DNA of 16,874 nt from RUG806 sp963624415 (GTDB taxonomy: Bacteria; Bacillota; Clostridia; Oscillospirales; Acutalibacteraceae). The stretch is from assembly GCA_963624415.1 (NCBI GenBank), contig CAVFPQ010000042.1, positions 1 to 16,874 on the forward strand. Reading direction: 5' to 3'. Below, piece by piece: positions 1 to 7,646 of this stretch. The notes below the pieces were generated by a model. That model was given only the letters and a program-made list of their open reading frames with translations. It searched no databases and was not told the DNA's origin. The translations under genes were made by a program, and so were the position numbers. Every line of letters starts with the position of its first letter. Within the stretch, counting starts at the first letter, position 1.

Positions 1-57
1 GCGGTTCAGCCCGCCGGTACGGCAAAAGCCCGGCAACACCTCAAAAGCCCACCTCAC

Positions 58-193
58 GCGAAGCCATATAATCCACTTCCGAAATTATGCATTCTTCATT
101 ATGCATTCTGCATTGAAAAAGCCATATAATCCAAGTCCGCAGGACTTCCTCAGTCCCGGCCCTTTGCTAACTGCCAATTTCTAATTGCTAATT
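58..193. repeat. Two hairpin-repeat units (A, B) with two 7-bp tandem arrays
   Basis: This stretch downstream of the hydrogenase operon is built of alternating parts. Unit A (58-83) begins GCGAAGC and carries ATATAATCCA then CTTCCGAA; compared with the other copies it lacks about 11 bases of the stem-loop. An array of 7-bp units follows at 84-114 (attatgc, attcttc, attatgc, attctgc). Unit B (121-150) has the same ATATAATCCA start with an intact hairpin AAGTCC-gca-GGACTT at 133-147. A second 7-bp array lies at 166-193 (gctaact, gccaatt, tctaatt, gctaatt). I see nothing recognisable in bases 1-57. Sister copies of the unit lie near 8758, 13655, 16731 and 16829. Confidence 0.8.
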
Positions 194-223
194 AAAAAGC
201 GTGTCCACCGGAACACGCTTTTT
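194..223 (-). terminator. Rho-independent terminator of the hydrogenase operon
   Basis: AAAAAGCGTGT and ACACGCTTTTT form an 11-bp stem around a loop of about 8 bases, starting 26 bases beyond the hydA stop codon. On the minus strand the stem ends in a T run, as expected for an intrinsic terminator. The flanking A and T runs make it usable on both strands. Confidence 0.85.
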
Positions 224-249
224 AACTTATTTATTCAGATTATTTTATA

Positions 250-1995
250 TCAGTACTTCTTGCGAATTGTATACGCCGTATGAAGAATTTCGTGTGCAAT
301 ATGTGAATTGGGCTCACCGAGGAACTCGTCGTAAATTCTCTTTACATCGGGATTCTCGTGCGACTTTCTTACGGGGAGCTTCTTGTCATCCTCATAAAGA
401 CCTGCGGCACGAACGGCACGAACATCAACAAAGTTGCGAACAGATGCCGGCTGAATGGGCTGACCGCCGCCGTTTACACATCCGCCGGGGCATGCCATAA
501 TCTCAATAAAGTCATATGACTTCTCGCCGTTCTTAACCATATCAAGAACTTTCTTTGCATTTGCAGTACCCGAAGCCACCGCAACCTTTATAACATTGCC
601 CGCAATTGTGTACTCGGCTTCCTTTATGCCGTCAACACCGCGAACCGCTTTAAAGTCAAGCTCCTTAAGCTCTTCTTTTGTAAGAGTCTCATATGCCGTT
701 CTGAGTGCGGCTTCCATAACACCGCCTGTTGCGCCGAATATCGTACCGGCACCCGAACCGAGTCCGAACGGAGCGTCAAATGTATCATCGGCAAGCTCAT
801 TGAACATAATGCCGTTCTTCTTAATCATGCGGGCAAGCTCACGAACCGTGATAACTGCGTCAATATCCGCAAGTCCCGGAACAGCCGTATGATCAAGTCT
901 TTCCGCTTCAAACTTCTTGGCTGTGCAGGGCATGGCGGATACAACAAATATATCCTTGGGGTCAATGCCCATAAGCTTTGCGTAATATGTCTTTGCAACT
1001 GCACCGAACATACCCTGCGGAGACTTGCATGTAGAAAGATTCGGAATAAACTCGGGATAATATGTCTCGCAATACTTAATCCATCCGGGTGAGCAGGATG
1101 TTATAAGCGGAAGATTTCTCTTCTCGGTATATCTGCCTATAAACTCCGTTGCCTCTTCCATGATTGTAAGGTCGGCGGAGAAGTTTGTGTCAAATACCTT
1201 ATCAAAGCCCAAAGCTCTGAGAGCGGCAACCATTTTGCCTGTTACAACAGTGCCCATCGGATAGCCGAATTCCTCGCCGAGACCTACTCTTACGGCGGGG
1301 GCTGTCTGAATGACAACATGCTTGTCGGGGTCGTTTATTGCATCCATTACCTTCTGTGTGTCGTCTCTCTCGGCAAGTGCACCTGTGGGGCATACCGTAA
1401 TGCACTGACCGCATGAGATACAGCCGACTTCGCCGAGGGGCTTTTCAAACGCACAGCCGATATGAGTATCAAAGCCTCTTGCGTTTGCGCCGATAACCGC
1501 AACAGCCTGATTTTTTTCACAAACAGCAACACAGCGGCGGCAGAGAATGCACTTCTCGTTGTCACGGTACATATGTGAAGCGGATGCGTCAATCGAATAA
1601 TGTGACTTTACACCCTCAAAAGCGTTTTCGTCGTCAATGCCGTAGTCATGGCAGAGCTTCTGAAGCTCGCATGAGCCCGAGCGAACACATGAAAGGCACT
1701 CCTTCTTGTGGTTTGAAAGCAGAAGCTTGAGTGTCATTCTTCTGGACTCGATTACCTTAGGTGTGTTTGTGAAAATCTCCATGCCCTCGTTTACGGGGAA
1801 CACGCAGGCGGCAACAAGACTTCTTGCGCCCTTTACTTCAACAACACATATACGGCATGCGCCGATTTCATTTATTTCTTTAAGATAGCAGAGAGTGGGA
1901 ATCTGTATTCCCGCAATGCGGGCAGCTTCAAGTATGGTGCTGCCGGCGGGTACAGCCACTTCCCTGCCGTTTATTTTTACGTTTACATCAGCCAT
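250..1995 (-). CDS. hndD: [FeFe]-hydrogenase catalytic subunit (HndD/HydA type)
   Basis: Cytoplasmic hydrogenase subunit that reduces protons to H2 (or oxidises H2) with electrons passed from the NAD(H)-binding HndC. Length 581 aa matches HndD/clostridial HydA. Domains in order: plant-type [2Fe-2S] ferredoxin with C36, C47, C50, C64; a His-Cys3 [4Fe-4S] site with H96, C100, C103, C109; two [4Fe-4S] clusters with C149/C152/C155/C159 and C192/C195/C198/C202; then the H-cluster domain with L1 TSCSPGW (299-305), L2 MPCTAKKFE (C357) and L3 MACPGGCVNGGGQP (C502, C506). A small-subunit-like tail follows. The L1 motif has Ser302 where the textbook motif is TSCCPxW. The ATG start has an ideal SD (2004-2012) that overlaps the hndC stop. 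It is the last gene of the ten-gene operon. Whether the complex bifurcates electrons with ferredoxin cannot be told from sequence. Confidence 0.96.
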   Translation of the reverse strand: MADVNVKINGREVAVPAGSTILEAARIAGIQIPTLCYLKEINEIGACRICVVEVKGARSLVAACVFPVNEGMEIFTNTPKVIESRRMTLKLLLSNHKKECLSCVRSGSCELQKLCHDYGIDDENAFEGVKSHYSIDASASHMYRDNEKCILCRRCVAVCEKNQAVAVIGANARGFDTHIGCAFEKPLGEVGCISCGQCITVCPTGALAERDDTQKVMDAINDPDKHVVIQTAPAVRVGLGEEFGYPMGTVVTGKMVAALRALGFDKVFDTNFSADLTIMEEATEFIGRYTEKRNLPLITSCSPGWIKYCETYYPEFIPNLSTCKSPQGMFGAVAKTYYAKLMGIDPKDIFVVSAMPCTAKKFEAERLDHTAVPGLADIDAVITVRELARMIKKNGIMFNELADDTFDAPFGLGSGAGTIFGATGGVMEAALRTAYETLTKEELKELDFKAVRGVDGIKEAEYTIAGNVIKVAVASGTANAKKVLDMVKNGEKSYDFIEIMACPGGCVNGGGQPIQPASVRNFVDVRAVRAAGLYEDDKKLPVRKSHENPDVKRIYDEFLGEPNSHIAHEILHTAYTIRKKY

Positions 1996-2003
1996 TATTA
2001 AAG

Positions 2004-2012
2004 CTCCTCCTT
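2004..2012 (-). promoter_or_regulatory. hydA ribosome binding site overlapping the hndC stop
   Basis: On the minus strand AAGGAGGAG lies 8 bases before the hydA ATG, and its first two bases are part of the hndC TAA (2011-2013). The arrangement suggests that a ribosome ending on hndC hands over to hydA, keeping the two subunits balanced. The coupling is inferred. Confidence 0.8.
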
Positions 2013-3831
2013 ATTTCTTGGATATTGCCTTGAACTTGCATCCCGTCATGCATACACCGCACTTAAGGCACTTATCGGTGTCGATTTCGAGGGACGGAAG
2101 CTTATGGCCGGGTGCGACATATGCCGTTTTGGAAATTGCGTTTGCCGGGCAGTTTCTCAGACACATACCGCAGCCTATGCACTTATCCTTGTCAATAGCA
2201 AATGAGAGCAGCTTCTTACATACGCCTGCCGGGCATTTCTTGTCGACAACGTGAGCAATATACTCATCCTTAAAGAATCTGTATGTTGACAAAACGGGAT
2301 TGGGAGCTGTCTGACCGAGACCGCACAGCGAGTTCTCTTTAATGTACTTGCACAGCTTTTCCATCTCATCAAGGTCTTCAAGCGTGCCCTTGCCTGATGT
2401 GATTTTCTCAAGAATTTCATAAAGTCTCTTTGTTCCGACACGGCAGGGTGTGCATTTGCCGCAGGACTCATCAACCGTAAACTCAAGGAAGAACTTGGCT
2501 ATATCAACCATGCAGGTGTCTTCATCCATAACGATAAGACCGCCCGAACCCATCATTGCGCCCTGTGCGATAAGGTTATCATAGTCGATTTCTATATCAA
2601 GAAGCGATGCGGGAATACAACCGCCGGAAGGACCGCCGGACTGCGCCGCCTTGAACTTTTTGCCGTTCGGAATACCGCCGCCGATGTCCTCGACAATCTC
2701 ACGAAGCGTTGTGCCCATGGGGATTTCAACAAGACCGGTGTGACGGATTTTGCCGCCCAGAGCGAATACTTTTGTACCCTTTGATTTCTCGGTGCCCATT
2801 GTGTTGAAGAATGAAGCGCCGTGAAGAATAATCTGAGGAATATTTGCGAATGTCTCAACGTTGTTTTCGGTTGTGGGTTTGCCGAACAGACCCTTTACCG
2901 CGGGATAAGGCGGACGGGGACGGGGCTCGCCTCGGTTGCCCTCGATTGATGTCATAAGAGCAGTCTCTTCGCCGCATACAAACGCACCTGCGCCCAGACG
3001 GACATGCAAATCAAAGTCAAAGCCGGAGCCGAAAATATCCTTACCTAAAAGTCCGTACTCACGCGCATCTTTAATGGCCTTCTGCAAACGGGAAACGGCA
3101 ATGGGATACTCCGCGCGAACATATACATAGCCCTCGCTTGCGCCTGTCGCATAGCCGCATATGGCCATTGCTTCAACAATTGCGTGAGGATCGCCTTCAA
3201 GAACGGAACGGTCCATGAATGCACCGGGGTCGCCTTCGTCGGCGTTGCAGACAACATATTTCTGATCTGCCTGATTTTTAGCTGTAAAGCTCCACTTGAG
3301 ACCCGTCGGGAAACCGCCGCCGCCTCTGCCGCGAAGACCGGAATCCTTAACAACCTGAATAACCTCTTCGGGTGTCATTTCGGTAAGAGCCTTACCGAGA
3401 GCCGCATAGCCGTCCATGGCTATATATTCGTCAATACTTTCGGGATTTATAACGCCGCAGTTGCGAAGTGCGACACGCTTCTGTTTTGCATAGAATGTTG
3501 TATCGTTAAGTGATACATTGCCGTGTTTGATTTCAACACCCTCTGCAACGTCTTTATAGGCGAGACGTTCAACGACTCTGCCCTTCATAAGATGCTCCTC
3601 GACTATTTCCCTTACGTCATCCTGCTGAACTCTTGAATAGAAAGTTCCGTCGGGATATACAATTACAACGGGACCGAGTGCGCAAAGTCCGAAGCAGCCC
3701 GTTCTTACAACCTTGACCTCTTCTTCAAGACCGTTTTTTGCCAACTGCATCTCAAACTCGGATATAAGCTTTTTGCTTCCTGATGAGGTGCAGCCGGTGC
3801 CGCCGCAGATAAGTACCTGTGCACGAACCAT
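2011..3831 (-). CDS. hndC: NuoF-like NAD(P)H/FMN subunit of the hydrogenase (HndC)
   Basis: Flavoprotein subunit that exchanges electrons with NAD(P)H and wires them to the hydrogenase subunit. Length 606 aa fits HndC/HydB. Domains in order: an N-terminal thioredoxin-like [2Fe-2S] domain (C9, C14, C46, C50); the NuoF core with the glycine-rich FMN/NAD loop GRGGGGFPTG starting at residue 168 and the NADEGDPGAFMDR stretch near 196-208; a [4Fe-4S] site ESCGKCTPCR (C457, C460, C463, plus C503); and a C-terminal ferredoxin domain with two [4Fe-4S] motifs (C551/C554/C557/C561 and C588/C591/C594/C598). An extra cysteine pair, C533 and C538, sits just before the ferredoxin domain. The ATG start is preceded by GGAGG. 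It lies 53 bases after hndB and 15 bases before hydA. Confidence 0.96.
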   Translation of the reverse strand: MVRAQVLICGGTGCTSSGSKKLISEFEMQLAKNGLEEEVKVVRTGCFGLCALGPVVIVYPDGTFYSRVQQDDVREIVEEHLMKGRVVERLAYKDVAEGVEIKHGNVSLNDTTFYAKQKRVALRNCGVINPESIDEYIAMDGYAALGKALTEMTPEEVIQVVKDSGLRGRGGGGFPTGLKWSFTAKNQADQKYVVCNADEGDPGAFMDRSVLEGDPHAIVEAMAICGYATGASEGYVYVRAEYPIAVSRLQKAIKDAREYGLLGKDIFGSGFDFDLHVRLGAGAFVCGEETALMTSIEGNRGEPRPRPPYPAVKGLFGKPTTENNVETFANIPQIILHGASFFNTMGTEKSKGTKVFALGGKIRHTGLVEIPMGTTLREIVEDIGGGIPNGKKFKAAQSGGPSGGCIPASLLDIEIDYDNLIAQGAMMGSGGLIVMDEDTCMVDIAKFFLEFTVDESCGKCTPCRVGTKRLYEILEKITSGKGTLEDLDEMEKLCKYIKENSLCGLGQTAPNPVLSTYRFFKDEYIAHVVDKKCPAGVCKKLLSFAIDKDKCIGCGMCLRNCPANAISKTAYVAPGHKLPSLEIDTDKCLKCGVCMTGCKFKAISKK

Positions 3832-3884
3832 GTTTATTATTCCTCCAAATTAAGTTTACTGTTTTAACGATTTATCTTTGTCGA

Positions 3885-4247
3885 TTATATGTTTTTGATA
3901 ACATACTGTTCAACTGCCTGACCGCCCTTGAGATGCTTTTCAACAACCTCTTGTGCCTTTTCGGGAGTCATTTTGACATATGTTGTCTTTTTGCCGTCCT
4001 CATAGATTTCAACAACGGGCTCAAACTGGCAGATACCGATACAGCCTGTCTGTGTAACGGTTACCTTGTCGCCGAGACCTGCGTTTGCGACCTCCTCAAC
4101 AAATGTGTTGAGAACGGGTCTTGCACCTGCGGCGATACCGCAAGTTGCCATACCGACAACAACTCTTGTGTTGCCTGTGCCCTCACGAAGGACAACCTTT
4201 TTCTGCATTTTTTCTCTGATTGCAGCAAGTTCTTCCAATGACTTCAT
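3885..4247 (-). CDS. hndB: Thioredoxin-like (2Fe-2S) ferredoxin subunit (HndB)
   Basis: Small iron-sulfur subunit of the NAD(P)-linked hydrogenase, homologous to the N-terminal domain of HndC and presumably part of the electron chain. The 120-aa protein starts with a charged helix and then has the thioredoxin-like ferredoxin fold. Only three candidate ligand cysteines are visible: C36 in ATCGIAAGAR, and C69 and C73 in TGCIGIC. The fourth cysteine expected about five residues after C36 is absent. From memory CGIAAGAR is usual in HndB relatives, so this may be a family trait rather than a defect. The ATG is preceded by GAAAGGAAAA, a moderate SD. It lies between the ATPase gene (65-base gap) and hndC (53-base gap). 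Confidence 0.9.
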   Translation of the reverse strand: MKSLEELAAIREKMQKKVVLREGTGNTRVVVGMATCGIAAGARPVLNTFVEEVANAGLGDKVTVTQTGCIGICQFEPVVEIYEDGKKTTYVKMTPEKAQEVVEKHLKGGQAVEQYVIKNI

Positions 4248-4312
4248 TGTTATTTTCCTTTCACGTTAAAATAAACTGTATTTCAAATTTTATATTTTTT
4301 ATTGTCATATTG

Positions 4313-4867
4313 CTATTTGCTTATTGCATCATACTGTTCTTCCAGATTTTCTTTAATCCACACCAGTATTTCAGGCTCGGCAAGCGATATTTCGCCGATT
4401 ACGGCTTTTATCTCCGCCGTATCAAGCTCAACCTCGCCTTTTTGCGTCTTATGGTTAAACACCCAGCGAATATCGGGCGAACCCTGAATAAGCGTTGTGA
4501 CACTCGACACAATATCACCGAGCGGAGTAAAATCTATATGGTTTTTGTAAAACAGAGCCGATGTTTTTGTGCCGTGGCTGTCGGGAAATTCATTTTCACA
4601 GCGTGACGTTATGCTGAATGTTCCGTCCGTCATCTCCGCCGCCATCTTAAAAAGCGGAATACCCATCCCTACTTTTCTTGTGGTGCGTGTCGTGGTAAAC
4701 GGATCCGTCACACTCTCGAGCAGCTCTTTTGTCATGCCGCAGCCGTTATCGGAAATGATAATCCGAAGCGTTTCGTCTGTTTCGTCAATCTCGATTTTCA
4801 CCGTGTCGGCATTTGCCTTGACGGAATTTTTAGCTATATCGAGAATGTTAAGCGACAGCTCTTTCAC
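4313..4867 (-). CDS. Histidine-kinase-type ATPase domain protein (GHKL fold), no DHp domain
   Basis: A 184-aa protein with the Bergerat (HATPase_c) ATP-binding fold. Visible motifs are the N box (LDIAKNSVKANA, Asn14), the G1 box DNGCGM near 41-46, an F-box-like region (VTDPFTTTRTTRK) and the G2-like GMGIPL. There is no phospho-accepting histidine domain, sensor domain or membrane segment, so it is not a complete two-component kinase. About 80 residues at the C terminus are not assigned. The GTG start is chosen because GGAGG lies 7 bases before it; this SD sits inside the end of the PHP gene, whose stop is only 2 bases away. ATP-binding proteins of this sort sit in other HydS-containing hydrogenase loci (recollection from Thermotoga). 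The target is unknown; protein phosphorylation or ATP-dependent binding are inferences. Confidence 0.85.
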   Translation of the reverse strand: MKELSLNILDIAKNSVKANADTVKIEIDETDETLRIIISDNGCGMTKELLESVTDPFTTTRTTRKVGMGIPLFKMAAEMTDGTFSITSRCENEFPDSHGTKTSALFYKNHIDFTPLGDIVSSVTTLIQGSPDIRWVFNHKTQKGEVELDTAEIKAVIGEISLAEPEILVWIKENLEEQYDAISK

Positions 4868-4869
4868 TT

Positions 4870-5613
4870 TTATCCCTCCGCCATACGGAATATTTCTTCA
4901 CGCACACGAGCACTCGAATACGGTTCATCGTCTATGTCAAAATACGCCGATTTGTCTCTTATATCCCACAGATGATGCGCATCCGACGACACAAGTATTT
5001 TTCGGGAGCAAAGCTCGGGATACTTTATTTTGTATTCATCCGTCTTGTCGCCGTCATAAAACTCCGCACACCTGAATCCCGGTGTATCGGGGAATGTGCC
5101 GAGAGTCTCTATTATGCCGTTTGCCGGTCTGTCAACGTGTGCAGGGTAGCATATACCGCCGAATTTTTCGACGATTACGGGAACACTGTCAACCGATATT
5201 TCGGATGCCGCCGGAAGGAAATAATCTTCCCTGCCGACAATTTCGTCCTCGCCGTTCATTATAAGCTGTTCGCCGAAAATGTCGATTCTGTTCGGCACCT
5301 TCATACGGTGTTCATCAACATATCGGTCAAAGTCCAACGCGTTCTGAAGCTCCTTAAACAGGCATACAACGTGTATATCCTCGGAAGTCGTAAGCTCCAT
5401 TCCGGCTATCGGTATAATTCCGTTTTTCTTTGCCGCCGCAAAAAATCCGGGGCAGTTTTTAGCGGAATTATGATCTGTCAAAGCCACAACGTTAAGCCCC
5501 GCAAGCACCGCCATGCCGGCAATGTTATTTGGTGTCATATCATCATCCGCACACGGAGACAGACACGAGTGAACATGAAAATCGTAGTAATATCTGTTCA
5601 TTTTATCAGACAT
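4870..5613 (-). CDS. PHP-domain metal-dependent phosphoesterase-like protein
   Basis: A 247-aa single-domain PHP protein, a fold that uses three metal ions to hydrolyse phosphoesters (histidinol phosphatase, polymerase exonuclease and related enzymes). The metal-ligand motifs are intact: HVH (H13, H15), TDH (D47, H48), E73 in GMELTT, H81, H159 in YPAHVD and the terminal SSDAHH (D211, H213). It is therefore likely an active enzyme. The substrate is unknown; within this module it could remove phosphate from a protein or nucleotide made by the neighbouring ATPases, which is inference. The start overlaps the upstream DRTGG gene by 8 bases and has no clear SD, so coupled translation is likely. A second in-frame ATG four codons on is also possible. 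Confidence 0.88.
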   Translation of the reverse strand: MSDKMNRYYYDFHVHSCLSPCADDDMTPNNIAGMAVLAGLNVVALTDHNSAKNCPGFFAAAKKNGIIPIAGMELTTSEDIHVVCLFKELQNALDFDRYVDEHRMKVPNRIDIFGEQLIMNGEDEIVGREDYFLPAASEISVDSVPVIVEKFGGICYPAHVDRPANGIIETLGTFPDTPGFRCAEFYDGDKTDEYKIKYPELCSRKILVSSDAHHLWDIRDKSAYFDIDDEPYSSARVREEIFRMAEG

Positions 5614-5932
5614 TGCCGAACAGCTTTTCGGCTGTTTCGTAAGCCGTTAGTGCGCTCGATAAAATATTTATGCTTTTGGCGTTTGCCGTGTCGATTACAT
5701 TCTGTTCGAGCGTTACGCCCTCCGCAAGAATTATAACCGAGACATCAGACAGTGCGGCAACGGCGGCAATGTTAATATTGCTCATTATGGTAATCCACGC
5801 GTTATCCGCCTGTGCTCTGCCCATAACCCAGCTTAAAAGATCGCCGATATAGCATCCCTTTATTTCCCTGTCGGGTTCGGGGCAGCTGACAACGGAAAAG
5901 CCGCATTTTTCCGAAAGCTCCTTAACCGTCAT
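5606..5932 (-). CDS. DRTGG-domain protein (second copy)
   Basis: A 108-aa soluble protein matching the DRTGG fold, a domain named from a conserved motif and found in CBS-domain proteins, phosphotransacetylase-like proteins and, in related form, HPr kinase N-termini. Visible signs are the EIKGCYIGDLLSWVMGRA block (about 23-41), the WITIMSNINIAAVAAL strand-helix and a final IIILAEG-type region. No catalytic residues are apparent, so a ligand-sensing or protein-binding role is more likely than catalysis. It starts at an ATG with GGAGG 9 bases upstream; both lie inside the end of the H-cluster gene, giving an 11-base overlap. It is a distant paralogue of the DRTGG gene at 7643-7990. Confidence 0.8.
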   Translation of the reverse strand: MTVKELSEKCGFSVVSCPEPDREIKGCYIGDLLSWVMGRAQADNAWITIMSNINIAAVAALSDVSVIILAEGVTLEQNVIDTANAKSINILSSALTAYETAEKLFGNV

Positions 5933-7205
5933 TTTCGGTGTCCTCCGTTTTCTGTGCTTTACGCTGTTCGTTTACTATGCACTTTCTTTTTACTCCGGCT
6001 ATGCCCTTTACGACATCCTCGGCAAAAGCTCTGCACGTCGGACTGCCGCACGCACCGCAGTCGATGCCGGGCAGACTGTCCTTCAACTGCTGTATGCTCG
6101 CCATCATCCGCATTGACTCGCTCATTGAATCACTGAGCCTTGAAATGGGAGTATATGACGGCAGCGAATCCGTAAGAAAATCTTCGGGGATATAGTTATT
6201 GCCGGGAGTCAGAAAGTTTTTGGAAACGGGCATATATCTTCGCACCGTCTGAAGGCGTGTCTTTGCGATAAACGGATTTTCTATCGTCATTACGCCGCCG
6301 ACACACCCGCCGATACAGGCGTTAAGCTCGACAAACTCAAGCTTTGGGATACCGCCGTTTTCCATGGCATCCAGAACGGCTATGCAGTTTTCGATGCCGT
6401 CCGCAGACAGATAGCTGTCGTTAAGAATGGCGGACGACTCACCGCCGGTGGATGCCCACCCGATGCCTATCATGCCGGCGTCGGATGTTATCTCGGGGTT
6501 ATTGCCGCGTTTCATTGCGCCGAGAAGCAGAAAATATATTTCGCTTAACGACACAACAACGTTTATGTTGCTCTTGTAGTCGCCGTAGCCGTTGCGTATG
6601 TAGCTTACCTTTGCGGCACACGGTGAAATAAAGAACACGGCAATGTCGTCATCCGTAAGCTCCGGATGTTCGGCTTTTGCCTTTTTGCGTGCCTCAATGG
6701 CGGCAATTTCCATCGGAGGCAGAATAGGTAATATATTGTCTTTAAGATACGGAAATCTTATTGAAATAAGACGGGAGATAACAGGACACGCAGAGCTTAT
6801 GACAGGCTTTTTAATGCCGTCCGCCTTAAGATAAAGCCGTGTATAGGCGGATACAAGCTCGGCTGATTTCGCGACTTCGTAAACATCGTCAAAGCCGATA
6901 TCAAGAAGTCCCTGCAAAACGTCGTCCACATCCTCAAGTCCGTTAAACTGACCGAAAAGAGCGGGTGCGGGCAAGGCGATTTTCCATTTATAGTGCATAT
7001 AGTGTTCAAGCTTTGAACACATCGCGCGCTTTGCCTTGTGCGGACACACTCTTATACACTCGCCGCAGTCGATACAGCGGTCGGTGTTTATTTCGGCGTG
7101 CTTGTCAATTATTCGGATTGCCTCGGTCGGGCAGTGTCTGGCACAGGTAGTACAACCGGTACACTTATCGATATCAAGTACAACCGAATGTCTGTATGAA
7201 TTCAC
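5922..7205 (-). CDS. HydS-like sensory [FeFe]-hydrogenase homologue
   Basis: A 427-aa soluble iron-sulfur protein with a probable H-cluster, more likely a redox/H2 sensor than a turnover enzyme. Order: two N-terminal [4Fe-4S] motifs (C15/C18/C21/C25 and C44/C47/C50/C54); a shortened hydrogenase large-subunit domain; then a C-terminal [4Fe-4S] domain of the RnfB/CODH type (C383, C386, C391, C409 in DCGACGSPTC...C). All four H-cluster ligand cysteines are present: C140 (SSACP), C196 (SPCAAK), C297 and C301 (NACIGGC). The residue just before C140 is Ala139, where catalytic enzymes have the proton-relay cysteine. Ala at this position is, as I recall, characteristic of sensory HydS. Unlike typical HydS there is no PAS domain. 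The GTG start has a modest SD (AGGGTGA). A nonfunctional H-cluster relic is less likely because all ligands persist. Confidence 0.88.
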   Translation of the reverse strand: MNSYRHSVVLDIDKCTGCTTCARHCPTEAIRIIDKHAEINTDRCIDCGECIRVCPHKAKRAMCSKLEHYMHYKWKIALPAPALFGQFNGLEDVDDVLQGLLDIGFDDVYEVAKSAELVSAYTRLYLKADGIKKPVISSACPVISRLISIRFPYLKDNILPILPPMEIAAIEARKKAKAEHPELTDDDIAVFFISPCAAKVSYIRNGYGDYKSNINVVVSLSEIYFLLLGAMKRGNNPEITSDAGMIGIGWASTGGESSAILNDSYLSADGIENCIAVLDAMENGGIPKLEFVELNACIGGCVGGVMTIENPFIAKTRLQTVRRYMPVSKNFLTPGNNYIPEDFLTDSLPSYTPISRLSDSMSESMRMMASIQQLKDSLPGIDCGACGSPTCRAFAEDVVKGIAGVKRKCIVNEQRKAQKTEDTENDG

Positions 7206-7217
7206 TTTATCACCCTG

Positions 7218-7646
7218 TTATCTGTTAAGGTAGACACACATTTTTATGGTTGTCCCCTCTCCTACAACGGAGTCTATTGTCATTTCGTCCGTATAACGCT
7301 TCATGTTCGGCAAGCCCATGCCTGCGCCGAAGCCCAGAGCACGAACGGATTCGGTAGCCGTTGAATAGCCCTCCTGCATCGCAAGCTCAATGTTTGCTAT
7401 ACCGGGGCCGTGGTCGGCTAAAACTATCTCTACTCTGTCTTCGTATACAGTGACGTCGGCAGCACCGCCGCCCGCATGTATAACCATGTTGATTTCGCCC
7501 TCATACATGGCAATTGACAGCTGACGTATAACTTCCGGGGGAAGCCCCAGCTGGCGAAGATTTTTCTTGACCTGCACGGACGCCTGTCCTGCCGATACAA
7601 AGTTTTCGCCGTCAACGTCAAAGTGGAACTTTATTGAGTCACTCAT
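7218..7646 (-). CDS. Anti-sigma-factor-like ATPase (RsbT/RsbW family)
   Basis: A 142-aa GHKL ATPase like the serine kinases RsbW, RsbT and SpoIIAB, which act in partner-switching control. Motifs are the N box (AMYEGEINMVIHA), the G1 box ADHGPGI and the G2 box GFGAGMGLPNMKRY, closest in style to RsbT. The start is placed at the ATG inside the ATGA overlap with the upstream DRTGG gene (7643-7646). A longer reading to 7688 lies wholly within that gene and has no SD. No antagonist (STAS) protein, PP2C phosphatase or sigma factor gene is nearby, so its partner is unknown; the adjacent DRTGG and PHP proteins are the obvious candidates. The downstream H-cluster gene starts 12 bases on, so the two are surely cotranscribed. 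Confidence 0.87.
   Translation of the reverse strand: MSDSIKFHFDVDGENFVSAGQASVQVKKNLRQLGLPPEVIRQLSIAMYEGEINMVIHAGGGAADVTVYEDRVEIVLADHGPGIANIELAMQEGYSTATESVRALGFGAGMGLPNMKRYTDEMTIDSVVGEGTTIKMCVYLNR

Noticed and set aside
4248..4312. Internal promoter before hndB
   Set aside because: The gap is AT-rich, but no -35/-10 pair with suitable spacing stands out.
4972..5736. Long plus-strand open frame (254 codons) opposite the PHP and DRTGG genes
   Set aside because: It is antisense to genes with intact motifs, has no recognisable domain and no convincing SD. The same applies to other antisense frames in the operon, such as 3819-4241 and 4569-5075.
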